Assembly: GCA_963691705.1 (NCBI GenBank)
Contig: OY829545.1
Span: 15,389,569-15,453,568 of the forward strand
Length of the DNA stretch: 64,000 nt
Reading direction: 5' to 3'
From: Viola odorata
Taxonomy: Eukaryota > Streptophyta > Magnoliopsida > Malpighiales > Violaceae
Below, one piece after another: positions 35,612 to 47,300 of this stretch. Every line of letters starts with the position of its first letter. Positions within the stretch are counted from its first letter, which is position 1. Below the pieces are notes generated by a model. It saw only the letters and a program-made list of their open reading frames with translations, searched no databases and had not been told where the DNA came from. The position numbers and the translations under genes are program-made.

Positions 35612-38600
35612 ATGGCTGGAGAAAAACCACTGTTGTTATCTGACATAGCTTCAACCGTAACCTCCATCCCCTCTAATTACATCCGACCAGAATCCAACAG
35701 GCCAAATCTGAGCGAGGTTCAGTCCTCGGACGTTTCCATCCCCCTCATCGATCTCCAATGCTTAGATGGTCCAACTCGAACACGAGTGGTCAAACAAATA
35801 GGCCTAGCTTGCCAGAATTATGGCTTCTTTCAGGTATATGTATTTAATTATTAGTTAATGCATACATGTTTAATTTTGGGCAAATTTGATGTGTAATTAA
35901 TTAAAATTTGATTTGTTGTTGACAATTAATTAATGTATAATTAAGGTTAAGAACCATGGCATTCCAAAAGAAGTGATCGATGACATGCTAATGGTGTCGA
36001 GAGAATTTTTTCACTTACCTGAAAGTGAGAGGTTGAAGAATTACTCAGATGATCCTATGAAGACAACAAGACTCTCCACTAGCTTCAATGTAAGAACTGA
36101 GAGTGTATCCAGCTGGCGTGATTACCTAAGACTCCATTGCTACCCTCTCGAGGATTATGTCCAAGAGTGGCCCACCAATCTTCCATGTTTCAGGTATGAA
36201 TTTTTCTACCACGCCTTAACTAATTAATTATAAGACCATTCACAGTAGAGAGGAGCAAATTTTAGAGTGTTATGATATAAATTTTTTATTTATTTTCAAT
36301 AAAACAACTGAAAGTGGAGGTCCCACTGTCAGTTTAGTCCAGGACCGGAGCTGGCATTTGCTCTCCACTTGCTCCCCTGCTGCACTTGTTGCTCCTCATT
36401 TGCTCTCCAATTTACTACCCTGCTGTGGATAGTCTAAGGTACCATTCTTTAGGTATATATATATATGTACACAGTACACCATATCATATTTTTTTAATTA
36501 AGTTTCATTAGTTGTATAGATGTGAGTTTTAGAGATGGTGAAAGGTTGGACCATGACAAGATGCATATACATATCTACACCTCCTATAAGAGATTTTTCT
36601 CTCTTTTGGTCAAGCTTGATTTTTTATACACTCACATTTTTATAAAATATTGTTTAATATTATTCAACTTATGGAAAAGGAAAAAAAAAAATTCTCTAAA
36701 CTTCAACACATCCTACCTGACCCAACTAAGTACTATTCTCAGTAAACCGTAAAACAGACACCTGACACCCAAATAAGGTGTTATTCTCGCGAACAGTAAA
36801 ACAACACCCGATTAAAGATTAGTCTCTCATGCACGGTAAAACAGACGCAAACAAAAAGAATTGTCAAATTTTCTTTATTGATTCTTTGTTGTTGTTCTCT
36901 TGAATCTTGATGGTTTCGCAGAGAGGATGTTTCGAAGTATTGCGCGAATGTTAGGGATTTGGCGCTGAAGTTACTGGAAGGCATATCGGAAAGTCTTAAT
37001 TTTGAAAAGAGCTACATGAATGAGGCATTAGGCAAGCATGCGCAGCATATGGCCATTAACTATTACCCTCCATGTCCACAGCCGGAGCTAACTTACGGCT
37101 TGCCGGGTCATGCCGATCCTAATGTTATTACCATTCTCCTGCAAGATGACGTGCCGGGCTTACAAGTGCTCAAAGATGGCAAGTGGGTCGCTGTCAACCC
37201 TATCCCCAATACCTTCATTGTCAACGTTGGAGATCAGATCCAGGTAATTAGTAATTTTATTTATATACGGAGTGGGCATTCCTGTTTTTGGATAGATCTC
37301 CTTTTTGATAGGTTTCCTTTGTTTCTCATTTTCCTTCTAGTTGGGGTGAATAAGGAAGCTTTAATCTAATCTCTAAGATATCTAGCTTGAAACTCGCGAA
37401 AACTTTAGTACATTAGAAGTACGGTACCTTTTTTACGTTTTATTGGAGTTAGGTACATATAATAGGTATCTACCCGAGAATCGATAAAACAGTAAATCTT
37501 GAGTAATTATTCTAATGAGAAATGAAAAAGAGGTGATATTTTAAATGTATATCGATTTTTTTTGAACTCGTGCAATATTTGGTCCCACATGCAATCATAA
37601 GATTGGAAAAGGAAGTTTTGGCATAATGTCCTTAGATATCTACGTTGGGTTATTGAGAATCAATAAATCATTAGACCTGAGTAATTATTCTAATGAGAAA
37701 TGAAAGGGAGGCGATATTTCGGATGTATATTAGTTTTTTCCCTAACTCGTGCAGTATTTGACCCCACATGTAGTCATAAGATTAAATAAAGTTTTGGCGT
37801 AATGTCCTTAGATATCTATGTTGGGTTATTGAGAATCGATAAAGCAGTAGACCCTGAGTAATTATTCCAATGAGAAATGAAAGGGAGGCGATATTTTAGT
37901 TTTGAACTCGTGCAGTATTTGGCCCCACATGCAGTCATAAGATTGGAAAATAAAGTTTTGGCGTAATGTCGTTAGATATCTATGTTGGGTTATTGAGAAT
38001 CGATAAAGTAGTAGACCCTGAGTAATTATTCCAGTGAGAAATGAAAGGGAGGCGATATTTTAGTTTTGAACTCGTGCAGTATTTGGCCCCACATGCAGTC
38101 ATAACATTGGAAAATAAAGTTTTGGCGTAATGTCGTTAGATATCTATGTTGGGTTATTGAGAATCGATAAAGTAGTAGACCCTGAGTAATTATTCCAGTG
38201 AGAAATGAAAGGAAGGCAATATTTTAGTTTTGAACTCGTGCAGTATTTGGCCCCACATGCAGTCATAACATTGGAAAATAAAGTTTTGGCGTAATGTCGT
38301 TAGATATCTATGTTGGGTTATTGAGAATCGATAAAGTAGTAGACCCTGAGTAATTATTCCAGTGAGAAATGAAAGGAAGGCAATATTTTAGTTTTGAACT
38401 CGTGTAGTATTTGGCCCCACATGCAGTCATAAGATTGGAAAATAAAGTTTTGGCGTAATGACGTTAGATATCTATGTTGGGTTATTGAAAATCGATAAAG
38501 TAGTAGACCCTAAATAATTATTCTAGTGAAAAATGAAAGAGAGGCGATATTTCAGATATATATTAGTTTTTTTTCCGAACTCAGTGCAATATTTGGCCCC

Positions 38601-41565
38601 ATATGCAGTCATAAGATTGGAAAAGGAAGTATTTGCGTAATGTCCTTAGATATTTATGTTGTGTTGAATTCGCAAAAACTTGGTAGATCTTGACGTTTTG
38701 TTAGAGTAAGGTACGTAGCGTATAGATACGTAAACCTACCTTGCATTGTTCTTATTTGAGAATGTCAGTAATGCAATGGGTGTCGCGTAATCACTCTAAC
38801 GAGAAATGAAAAGGATGTCGCATTCTGAATTTACCTTAGTTCCGATGCTTACCCCTAACCGAAACTCAAACCAATAAAGTTAAATTAATAACCTTGTTTT
38901 GAAAAAAATTATTGTAGTAGCTTGAGAAAAATAATTGCTTAAATATTGAAAATGACATCTATGTAATTGAAATAATAAAAATTAAGGTAAATTTTTAAAA
39001 AAGTAACTATCCAATCAAAATGTGACATATGGAGTGATATATTATAAACTCAAAATTATCATCTTCAAAGAACAAGTTTTACTGCGGATTGTAAAAGAGA
39101 ATTTTTCCGGGATACTAAACAAGGATTTGGGTCATGTTTCATTAATGGGAGGGAATCAAAACCTTCAAATATTGTTGGTAAAAGATAGGAAAAAATAGCA
39201 GTAGCTTGCAAAATAAACTATCATGCGAATGTAGGAAAAAAAATACCCGCCTTGTGGAGCTTCTTTTTGCATACAAGTTGTTACTTCAAATTTAATTACT
39301 TAAAAGGAGAATGATTTCAAAATAATATCATAAAATCATTTAACATTTTCAAAATTATAGATTTTTTTATATAATTTATCCAAAACTTTAAGGACTATTA
39401 TATAAATTTTAAATCTTAAAGGGTCAAATATAATATATATTTTTGAAAATATGAAACTTAAAGGACCATCATAGAATAATTAAAAACTTTATATGACCCA
39501 TCATGCAGCTAATTGAAGAGGAAAGAAACAAAAGCTCACAAAAGACAAAACTAAGGGTAAATTAATTTTTTATACTGGTGCAATGCACTAAAACACTACA
39601 TGAGAGGCATTTTTCGTTTATATAATTTGTAGTATTGTTGGGAATAGATTTTTTCTTGTTGTCACCAGACTTGATTTTCAAGTGGTGGAGAAGCGTCAGT
39701 AAGGGTTTGAGTTTCAGTCTCAATGCCCACCTCTAACAAAAGATAATAATTTTGTTTGTTTTGTTAAGATAAGATAAAATCACTTATTTTTTTCCTATGT
39801 AAAAAATAAAACACTTCAACATATTGGAAATAACTCATTGAAAACAATCACTTGCTGATAATAGTTTTTTTCTTTTACCACTACACATGAAATCTAATGA
39901 TTATTTTCATAGTGGCAAAATACTAGCAAGGTTCGAGTTTTGAGTTTTAAAATCCACCTATAATAAAATATAATAATTATGTTTTGTTTTGTTTTGTTTT
40001 TATTAAGATAAAGATCGCACGTGTTTTTTGTGTGAAGATAAAATAGTTCACCAAACTCGAAATAACATCACCACTTGAAAATAATCAATAGACTTCATTG
40101 TTGACAATATGTTTTCTTTTGGCACCCGACATGAAGTCTAGTGATTACTTTCAAGTGCTGGTGAAATGCTAGTGAGGGCTCATATTTCGAGCTATTCACC
40201 TGCAATAAAAGACGGTAATTTTGTTTATTTCGTTAAAATAAAAACCACATATTCTTTTTATGTGAAGACAAAAATAAGTCAAACAAACTCTAGTAACACC
40301 ACTTGAAATAATTGCTAGACTTTATTGCTGACAAAATGTTTAACTTTTCCCACCAAATATAGTCTAGCAATTATTTTAGGTGGTGACAAAGCGGCTCATA
40401 TTTCGAGATTTAAAATAGAGCTGTTACAAAAAATAGTTTATTTCTTAAAATAAAATTACACGTTTCTTTGTACATGAAGACAAAACATATCAAACAAATT
40501 GTACTTTGTTTGTCTGTTTTTAATTCCTCTCTTCTTAAAGCCATGACAACAATATATGATGCTTATAAAAAAAAATAGATCAAACAAATTCGATCCGATG
40601 TCATCTAAAATTTTCATTGTTGACAATAAAATTTTAGGTGGTGGTGTAGGGTTCGAATTTCGAGTCTCAACATCCACTTACCAAAAAAAACTACTTTTGT
40701 TTGTTTTTTTGGGATAAAAAATCACAAATTTGTTTGTGAAGATAAAATGTCACAAATTTGAAGTAACGCCGGCCTACTCTTAGGCCACAACTTCAACTTG
40801 AATTTCCACCGGGTGTTACTTATTTGAAACAATACTAATAATAATATAAAACATGAGATGTTACTTAAGTTGAATTTCGAGCTTTAATACGATAGAGTGT
40901 GCATTAGTGATCTCAGATACCACATTATTTCAAAAATAAAAATATTCAAAACTTTAATGATATGACATCCACATCAACATATATGTGGTCCACATGTATG
41001 TAGTTAAACCTAATTATACTTGTGGAGCTATTTTAACATAATATTATTCACTTAAATTCTAGACAATTGCCTAACCCTAGTAATTAACCCACGACAACGT
41101 GCACCATCTACCTAGTTAAATAGAGTTTTTCTTTTGGAAAGGTAGTTAAATAGAGTCTTGCATGCTATCATAATGAATATATGTTTCTCTTTGTACACAT
41201 AATTATAATTTCTATCATAATTCAATTTTTTCTTACTCTTATATCAATAAGTTTTTTTTTAACAATTAACGTAGTATATCGAAAGTCTGATTAATTACGT
41301 TATTGGTGGTTACGAGTGGCAGGTTATTAGCAATGACAAATACAAGAGTGTCCTCCACCGGGCGGTGGTGAACTGCGACAAGGAGAGGATTTCTATCCCG
41401 ACATTTTACTGCCCGTCACCGGACGCCGTGACCGCACCTGCCCCATCTCTAGTTGATGATGCCCACCCTGCTCTCTACCACAACTTCACGTATGAGCAGT
41501 ACTATGAGAAGTTCTGGAACCGTGGGCTTAACTCAGAAACATGTTTGGACTTGTTCAGGAAATGA
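35612..41565 (+). CDS. DMR6-like 2-oxoglutarate/Fe(II)-dependent oxygenase
   Basis: Four exons (35612-35833, 35946-36193, 36922-37243, 41323-41565) give 1035 nt, 344 aa, all in phase. The N-terminal DIOX_N region has IPLIDLQ and the C-terminal jelly roll is complete. Iron ligands are His220 and Asp222 (GLPGHADPN) and His276 (SVLHRAV); the 2-oxoglutarate Arg is Arg286 with Ser288 (RISIPTF). TTRLSTSFNVRTE and WRDYLRLHCYPLE are hallmarks of the DMR6/DLO clade, whose Arabidopsis members hydroxylate salicylic acid and damp immunity. The homologue here could do this, but close flavonoid oxygenases share the fold. The last intron is 4079 bp and filled with repeats. A Harbinger-type MITE sits in intron 2, and a Stowaway MITE ends 242 bp before the start. 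Confidence 0.9.
36234..36434. mobile_element. PIF/Harbinger (Tourist-like) MITE in DMR6-like intron 2
   Basis: 201 bp flanked by TAA (36231-36233 and 36435-36437). The ends are GACCATTCACAGTAG and, read inward, GACTATCCACAGCAG (12 of 15 identical). It lies wholly inside intron 2, in the short-MITE size range, with no coding content. Confidence 0.8.
37465..38665. repeat. Tandem array of a 164-bp unit in DMR6-like intron 3
   Basis: Seven copies of a landmark beginning AATGTC (AATGAC in one copy), followed by TTAGATATCTATGTTGGG-type sequence, start at 37625, 37801, 37965, 38129, 38293, 38457 and 38639. Four consecutive spacings are exactly 164 bp; the outer ones are 176 and 182 bp. The central copies are nearly identical and the outer ones diverged, as in unequal-exchange expansion. 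A further decayed unit may follow to about 38840. No coding content. Confidence 0.9.
39600..40860. repeat. Degenerate tandem array, about 230-270 bp unit, DMR6-like intron 3
   Basis: At least five related units begin near 39660, 39880, 40120, 40345 and 40620. Each includes a TTTTxAAGTGGTGG-like motif, a GGTTCGAATTTCGAGTCTC-like motif and a CCACCTATAAC-like motif, then GTTTTGTTAAGATAAAATC. The last two units recur at 28570-29146. The GGTTCGAA core resembles a tRNA/SINE B box, but no A box was confirmed. Confidence 0.7.
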
Positions 41566-43223
41566 GGCCTCGGCCCGGCCCAAAAGGTGCATCTATGTCG
41601 TTTAATTTCAATAAGTGGAGTAATAAAGTGGATTGTTGTTTAGAGAAATCTAGGTCCACATGGACCATGGTGGCCCAGCACAAGTTGTTGTTTGTCCAGT
41701 CAATTAAACATTTCGCTTAGCTTGCTTCTTGAATTGTTTAAAGGATGACAAGAAAATGTGGTTAATTATGTTTCAATTTCAATTAGCTATTGATTAATTA
41801 TTCTCTATACCTTGCTAATTAATCATAGACTATATTTTTTTTAACTGAAATATTTTTTCTTAAAAAATAGTATAGAACATGTTTGTTTCCTTTACAAGAT
41901 ATGATAATAATTTATTACATTGAATAATTTTATGATAAATCTAATTTCATTAATTTTTTAATCTTTAATTTATACACACTAACACAAAACAATATAAGGA
42001 TCAATTTGACATTATGTAATATAATATTTGTGTTTTGTTCATGGTTATTAAACACAAGTCTGTATATCGATCATATATTGTTTTTCTCGTTTCTTACTTC
42101 TAAACAAAGGCTTCCCTAATTACAAGATTTGATTGCTATTTTCAAGATTCAACCTTTTCGTCTTTCAGGTTGGACCTAACCAGAGCCGGAGCCGGGATGC
42201 CAGGGTGGGCTTGAGCCCGCCCACCCCTGGCCCATTTTTTAATTTATATCTATTATTTATTTTTATTTTTATTAATAATTAATTAATTAGTTATGAAAGT
42301 TAGGAAATTTAAAATTTAAATCTAAAATGGTCCCAGTTGCAGCCCAACGCACCTCCAAGCAGGAGCCTCTTTACGGGTCCTAGGTGGAGGATCGCAAAAC
42401 GACGGATTCCTGGTTGTCGGTAAGGGTGACAAACAGGTGTGTAGGATTAAATTAGCATGAATTGTTGTAACGGCATTACTCATCATTTTTCAAATGGGTA
42501 CGAGTAGCTACGAAGATGTTCATTTGTTGATTTTAAGCTTCAATCAATTAGGAAGGAGGATGGATGTTATTCTATTTTAATTAGAAGTTCGAATCTTAAA
42601 TGTATAATTGTGTTAAAATTTTACCATCACTCAATTAGAGTTTGAAATAATCGACATTTAATATAATAATTCGATTACTGTATAATTTTAAAAGAAATTA
42701 AGAAACAATGATTATGTGATAACTCAACACAGATGGCCCGATGAAGTTCGGTAAAATCTTGCATATGGTGGAAGTCTTCTGCGTAATAGCTTGGGCCAAT
42801 GGGTTCAAGGATTTGTGGTAAATATCCTTCAAGGAGAAATTTGGGCAATTTTAGAAGCCTCAAGCTTGCTAGGAATTGGCGTTGCATGAAGATCATTATC
42901 AAAGTGATAGTAAAATTGTCGGTGGATATGATTAGGGAAATTAAGTGGTAACGGCTCCTTTTGCTATCCTTATTATTACTAATTATACAATACATCCGAC
43001 TGCCGAGTGTATTATATAGCAGCAAGCAAACACCCACATCTCAAAACGGTCCTAAGAACATTCTCCATTCTCAAGAAGTCTCTCTCATATAAGGTGTGCT
43101 CTGTTCTGTTTACCACGTTTTCAAATCAGCACAACCCACTTTTAGTGATTTACTTATATTACATTTCTTGCCTGACCTGATGTAGATTTGTTCGATTACT
43201 GAAAACAGGAATAAACTACAAAC
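41566..43223. other. Spacer between DMR6-like gene and first methyltransferase
   Basis: Holds the 3' end of the DMR6-like gene and the promoter of the first methyltransferase. A GC-rich hairpin (CCAGGGTGGGC facing GCCCGCCCACCCCTGG) at about 42200-42232 is a likely repeat terminus with no matching partner found. The open frame at 42675-43037 (minus) has no recognisable domain and was not called. Confidence 0.45.
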
Positions 43224-46145
43224 ATGGCATTTCCAGCAGGTGAAACTTCCGTCGGTCGCGTGGATCGAGAAGCAGAGGAGAGTTTTGGGTATGCGATGCA
43301 ACTGGTATTCAGCTCAGCATTGCCCATGACAATGCAAGGAGCGATTGAGTTAGGAGTTTTTGAGATCATAGCCAAAAGAGGACCAGCATCCAAGCTCTCT
43401 GCTTCAGAGATTGCAGCCCAGATCGAGACGAAGAACCCAGATGCTCCTCTAATGCTGGATCGCATCCTTCGGCTTTTGGCCAGCTACCAGGTGGTTGATT
43501 GCACAGTGGCTGATGATTGTTTTAAGAGATTGTACAGTTTGAATTCTGTATCCAAGTATTTTGTGCCTAACGAAGATGGTGTTTCCCTTGGTCCTCTCAT
43601 GGTCTTGGCACATGATAAAGTTTTCCTGGATAGCTGGTTTGTCTTCTCTAACTCCTTTTTGCGGTAATTTCTATTCTCTTAGTTAATCTTTACCACGCTC
43701 GAGTTGAGACTCGAACAAGAATTCCGGCAAATATTTTACCGATCAGCAGACAAGTATAGGGTTTTCAGATATTTTGTTTTATGTTGTTGAATAAACAATT
43801 ACTATTCTAACCCAAATGCTGAATTTCGTTTTGGTTTTATAATTGCTGATTTTTTACCCCTACTTTTATCTTAGGCCACAATTAAAAGGTGCTGTTGTTG
43901 AAGGAGGGGTTCCATTTGACAGGGTTCATGGTGTAAATGCATTTGTATACCCTGGCTTAGACCCAAGATTCAATCAACTGTTCAACGCAGGAATGTTCAA
44001 CCATACCACAATTGTCATTAAGCAAATCCTGAAAGCTTACAAAGGATTTGAGCAGCTGAAGCAGTTGGTGGATGTTGGTGGTGGCCTAGGACACACTCTC
44101 AAGGCAATAACCTCACAATATCCGCACATCAAGGGCATCAATTTCGACTTGCCTCATGTTATCGAACATGCCCCATCCTACCCAGGTAAAAATATTTTAT
44201 TGTTTAGTGGATCAACCAATGCAAACAAGTTCAGCCGTCGTGATTGAAAAGGTTTAGAGATGTTCAAACTTAGTGTGTGTATGTATATATTTTTTCCGCC
44301 CCTGATCATTTTTTTTTTTGTTTTTGAAAAAAATGTCGTTTTTATTATTTCTAATGTATCGGGGAATCAAATATAGAGTTAATTATGCGTAGTTAATAAA
44401 GCGATTGAGAGAAATTGGCTAGAAACACACCAAAAATAGTAATCAAATATTAATTACTGTAAAAGTTAATTATGAATCTTTTTTTTTTAAACAGAAAAAA
44501 CTACTAATTAATGGAGGGGGATTCCTGTGATGCAGGTGTGGAACATGTTGGAGGAGATATGTTTGAAAGTGTTCCAAAAGGGGATGTCATTTTCATGAAG
44601 GTAAATTATTTCTCTAACGTTCATTTTTCTTTAAAATGTATACACCTTATATATGACTATATTATAAAAATTAACATTCAAATTTGTATAGTTTTTATAA
44701 AAAATCATTCCAACCCCCTATATTTTTAAAAATTTCAATGTCGACTCTAGAATTTTTTAGAAGTTGTAGTTTAAACTTTTTTAGCGAGAACACATGGAAA
44801 AAAAATATTTTCAACTTTTCTTTTTTATATATATATTGTTTTCATTTTTTCATTAATTTATTCAGTCATGTGGGTTCTACCATATTTGTTAATTTTTTCT
44901 TTAATTTTTTTTTCAATTCCTTACCATTTTGAATTATTAAAATTATCAAAATTGTAACTGTTATGAAATCATAAGATTAATATTACAAATTTTGGAAATG
45001 TAGAATCCGGAGTGACATTCATTTTTTATATAACTTACCCAAAATGATATGATGGGTACTTCTTTCTTAAAAGGAAAAAAGAGTAAGATACACCCCTGCA
45101 TTTGTATCATAAGTCAAGATAAGTCATTACATTTATAATTGAGTCAAATAAGCCACTGCATTTGTATCACATGTCAGGATAAGCCATTATATTTGTATCA
45201 TATGTTAAGATAAGCCACTACATTTGTAATTGAGTCAAATAAGCCACTGCATTTATCCATTTGATCTATATTAACCACTCATCCCTTATACCTTGTTTGG
45301 ATACATCATAAGACTATGATTACATAGTATTTTATTTTTGTAAATGACATGGCATAATGCTCAACATTCATTTTTGCAATAGAAAAATAAAACGTTGAAT
45401 TAAAATATTCAAAAATAAAAAATCGAGCGAGATCAAAATAATATTCGTTTTTTTAGCGATAAAACATCGAGTAAGATCAAAATAATAAACCACTATTTTT
45501 GTGCACTCAATTTTATTTATTTTTGAGATCCAACTTTTTATTTTTCAATTGTAAAAATGAGTGTTGGTCATGGTTTTTATGTCATGTCATTTAAAAAAGA
45601 ATACCATGTAAGCATATTCTTATGATATATCCAAACAAGGTATAACTATTTTTAGGGATGAGTGGCTAATGTAGATCAAATTGATAAATGCAGTGGTTTA
45701 TTTGACTCAATTACAAATGTAGTGACTTATCCTGACATGTGATACAAATGCAATGGCTTATTTGACTCAATTACAAATATAGTAGCTTATCTTAACCTAT
45801 AATACAAATGTAGGGGTGTATTTTACCCTTTTTCCTTCTTAAAATTAGTGGATACTCCATGATTGGAGTGATGATCATTGCTTGAGGCTGTTAACGAACT
45901 GCTACAAGTCCATACCAGATGATGGAAAGGTTATTGCTGTGGAAGCCAATCTTCCAATTACAGCGGAGACTAGTGCTACTGTCAAAGCAACATCCCAATG
46001 TGATGTGATGATGATGACTATGTACCCAGGAGGGAAAGAACGAACCGAGCATGAATTCCTAGCATTGGCGACCGGAGCTGGATTTCGTGGTGTTAGACAC
46101 CAATGTCTTGCCTGCAATTCTTGGGTCATGGAGTTCTATAAGTAA
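43224..46145 (+). CDS. Caffeic acid O-methyltransferase-like protein, copy 1 (divergent member)
   Basis: Four exons (43224-43636, 43875-44185, 44536-44600, 45849-46145) give 1086 nt, 361 aa, the normal COMT length. An N-terminal dimerisation domain ([34 protein letters not shown]) precedes the SAM-binding fold ([48 protein letters not shown]). The catalytic His lies in [11 protein letters not shown], with [11 protein letters not shown] near the C-terminus. All features needed for SAM-dependent O-methylation of phenolics are present. It lacks the proline-rich N-terminal extension of copies 2-4 and is clearly more diverged from them than they are from each other. Intron 3 holds a foldback transposon ending 13 nt before exon 4. 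The substrate is unknown. Confidence 0.92.
45073..45835. mobile_element. Mutator-like foldback MITE in intron 3 of copy 1
   Basis: 763 bp that is nearly all inverted repeat: arms of roughly 300 bp start GGAAAAAAGAGTAAGATACA and, inward from the right end, GGAAAAAGGGTAAAATACAC. A perfect 9-bp target duplication TTCTTAAAA flanks it (45064-45072 and 45836-45844), the size used by Mutator-like elements. Each arm contains repeated GAGTCAAATAAGCCACTGCA-type motifs. The right duplication lies 4 nt from the splice-acceptor AG (45847-45848). Confidence 0.9.
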
Positions 46146-46179
46146 AATCTGATTGTGTGTTATCTGCTTCTTTTTTTTA

Positions 46180-46813
46180 CTCCCTCCTTCCACGATTGTA
46201 TGTCGTTCCAGCACAGTAAAACACGGTTGAGCAATTGATTTATGGTAATTGTTTATTGGTGCATATTTTCCATTTACTCATTTTTTTATACAATCAAACC
46301 ATTTGACTCAAATAAAGGTTGGGAAGCAGATGCTGCCCTCTACTGCTGCTGCTTTTTTCCTTTCCTTGTCTTTGTCTCTATGTTTCTCTGTTTCCTTCTT
46401 CTTTCTCCTTGTCTCCACTCTGACCGCTCCGACCGCACCAACACCACCGTCTCTGTTTCTCATCAAGTCGCCGTTTCCGCTCCGACCGCACCAACACCAC
46501 CGACGCTCTTCCTCCTTGTATTTTCTTTTCTGTTTTCTTTTCCTCCAGTTGATTGGGTTTAGATTTTGATTGGGTTGGACGATTTTGATTTTGATTTTGA
46601 TTTGATTGAGGAAGGAATTGTTATTTGTGTTTGAGGAAGAAGGCAAAGATGGAGGATGAGTCGACAGAGATGGACGGGAGTAGTGAATATGATCAAGACA
46701 GAGGGGTGTTTGGTAATTACTATACAGAATGACTTATGTGTCCTCAAAAACGTCAAATACCATTCCCTTTTGTTTTCGGTAGGAAAACGACATACAATCG
46801 TGGAAGGAGGGAG
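46180..46813. mobile_element. Stowaway-type element between methyltransferase copies 1 and 2
   Basis: 634 bp flanked by TA (46178-46179, 46814-46815). Its ends, CTCCCTCCTTCCACGATTGT and the matching inverted copy, continue for about 28 bp. The interior is CT-rich and non-coding; open frames at 46242-46756 are by-products of this. It begins 35 bp after the copy 1 stop codon and so lies in that gene's 3' region. Confidence 0.85.
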
Positions 46814-47300
46814 TACTTTTTATCAGTGAGCCTCATAGGTTGGGTGGGAAGATCCTTAAGAAGTTATGGATAAACAATAATCTTTTTAAAAAATCGGTAA
46901 CTTAAAATATACATATATACTTGTATATTACTCCCTAAATATAAATAATTGGGCAAACTGGAAGATATACTTCTTCTTTTTGTTAATAGTTCTAAATAAT
47001 TGGTCAAAAAGGAAGATTGAATTATGCATAAGTGACGTTCTACAACTTTTTTTGCTTTTTCTTAAGATTTTTGCTCTCAAAAAGAGAAAAACACACCAAT
47101 TTATTTGTTTATATTTATACTATTTTCTGTAGTAGTAGCAATTAATTTTAGTGGCGAGGCATTGGGCGGAAAATGCTGAAAACTGAAAACAGCGAAAAAG
47201 AAGCGATCGCAACCGCCATAATATAGCACCCACAAAAGGCGTGTCCAAGTCTAAAACACCAGTGCTCTCTCTACTCTTCCGTTTCCACTGCAAAATCAAA
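46814..47300. promoter_or_regulatory. Promoter region of methyltransferase copy 2
   Basis: About 490 bp between the Stowaway element and the start codon. AT-rich, with no certain TATA box assigned. The last 120 bp (TCTAAAACACCAGTGCTCTC-like) resembles the region before copy 4, pointing to shared promoter ancestry. Confidence 0.4.

Noticed and set aside
37465..38665. Regularly spaced repeats resembling a CRISPR array
   Set aside because: The whole 164-bp unit repeats with no unique spacers, it lies in a plant intron, and no cas-like genes are present.
40640..40670. tRNA gene suggested by GGTTCGAATTTCGAG
   Set aside because: Only a B-box-like string is present; no cloverleaf or A box could be formed around it.
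42675..43037. 120-aa minus-strand open frame
   Set aside because: No domain, signal or splice partner; it lies in the promoter side of methyltransferase copy 1.
46242..46756. Several overlapping open frames on both strands
   Set aside because: All lie within the Stowaway-type element 46180-46813 and its edge; composition is low-complexity (poly-Ser/Thr/Phe or Arg/Lys) and no frame is conserved in type.
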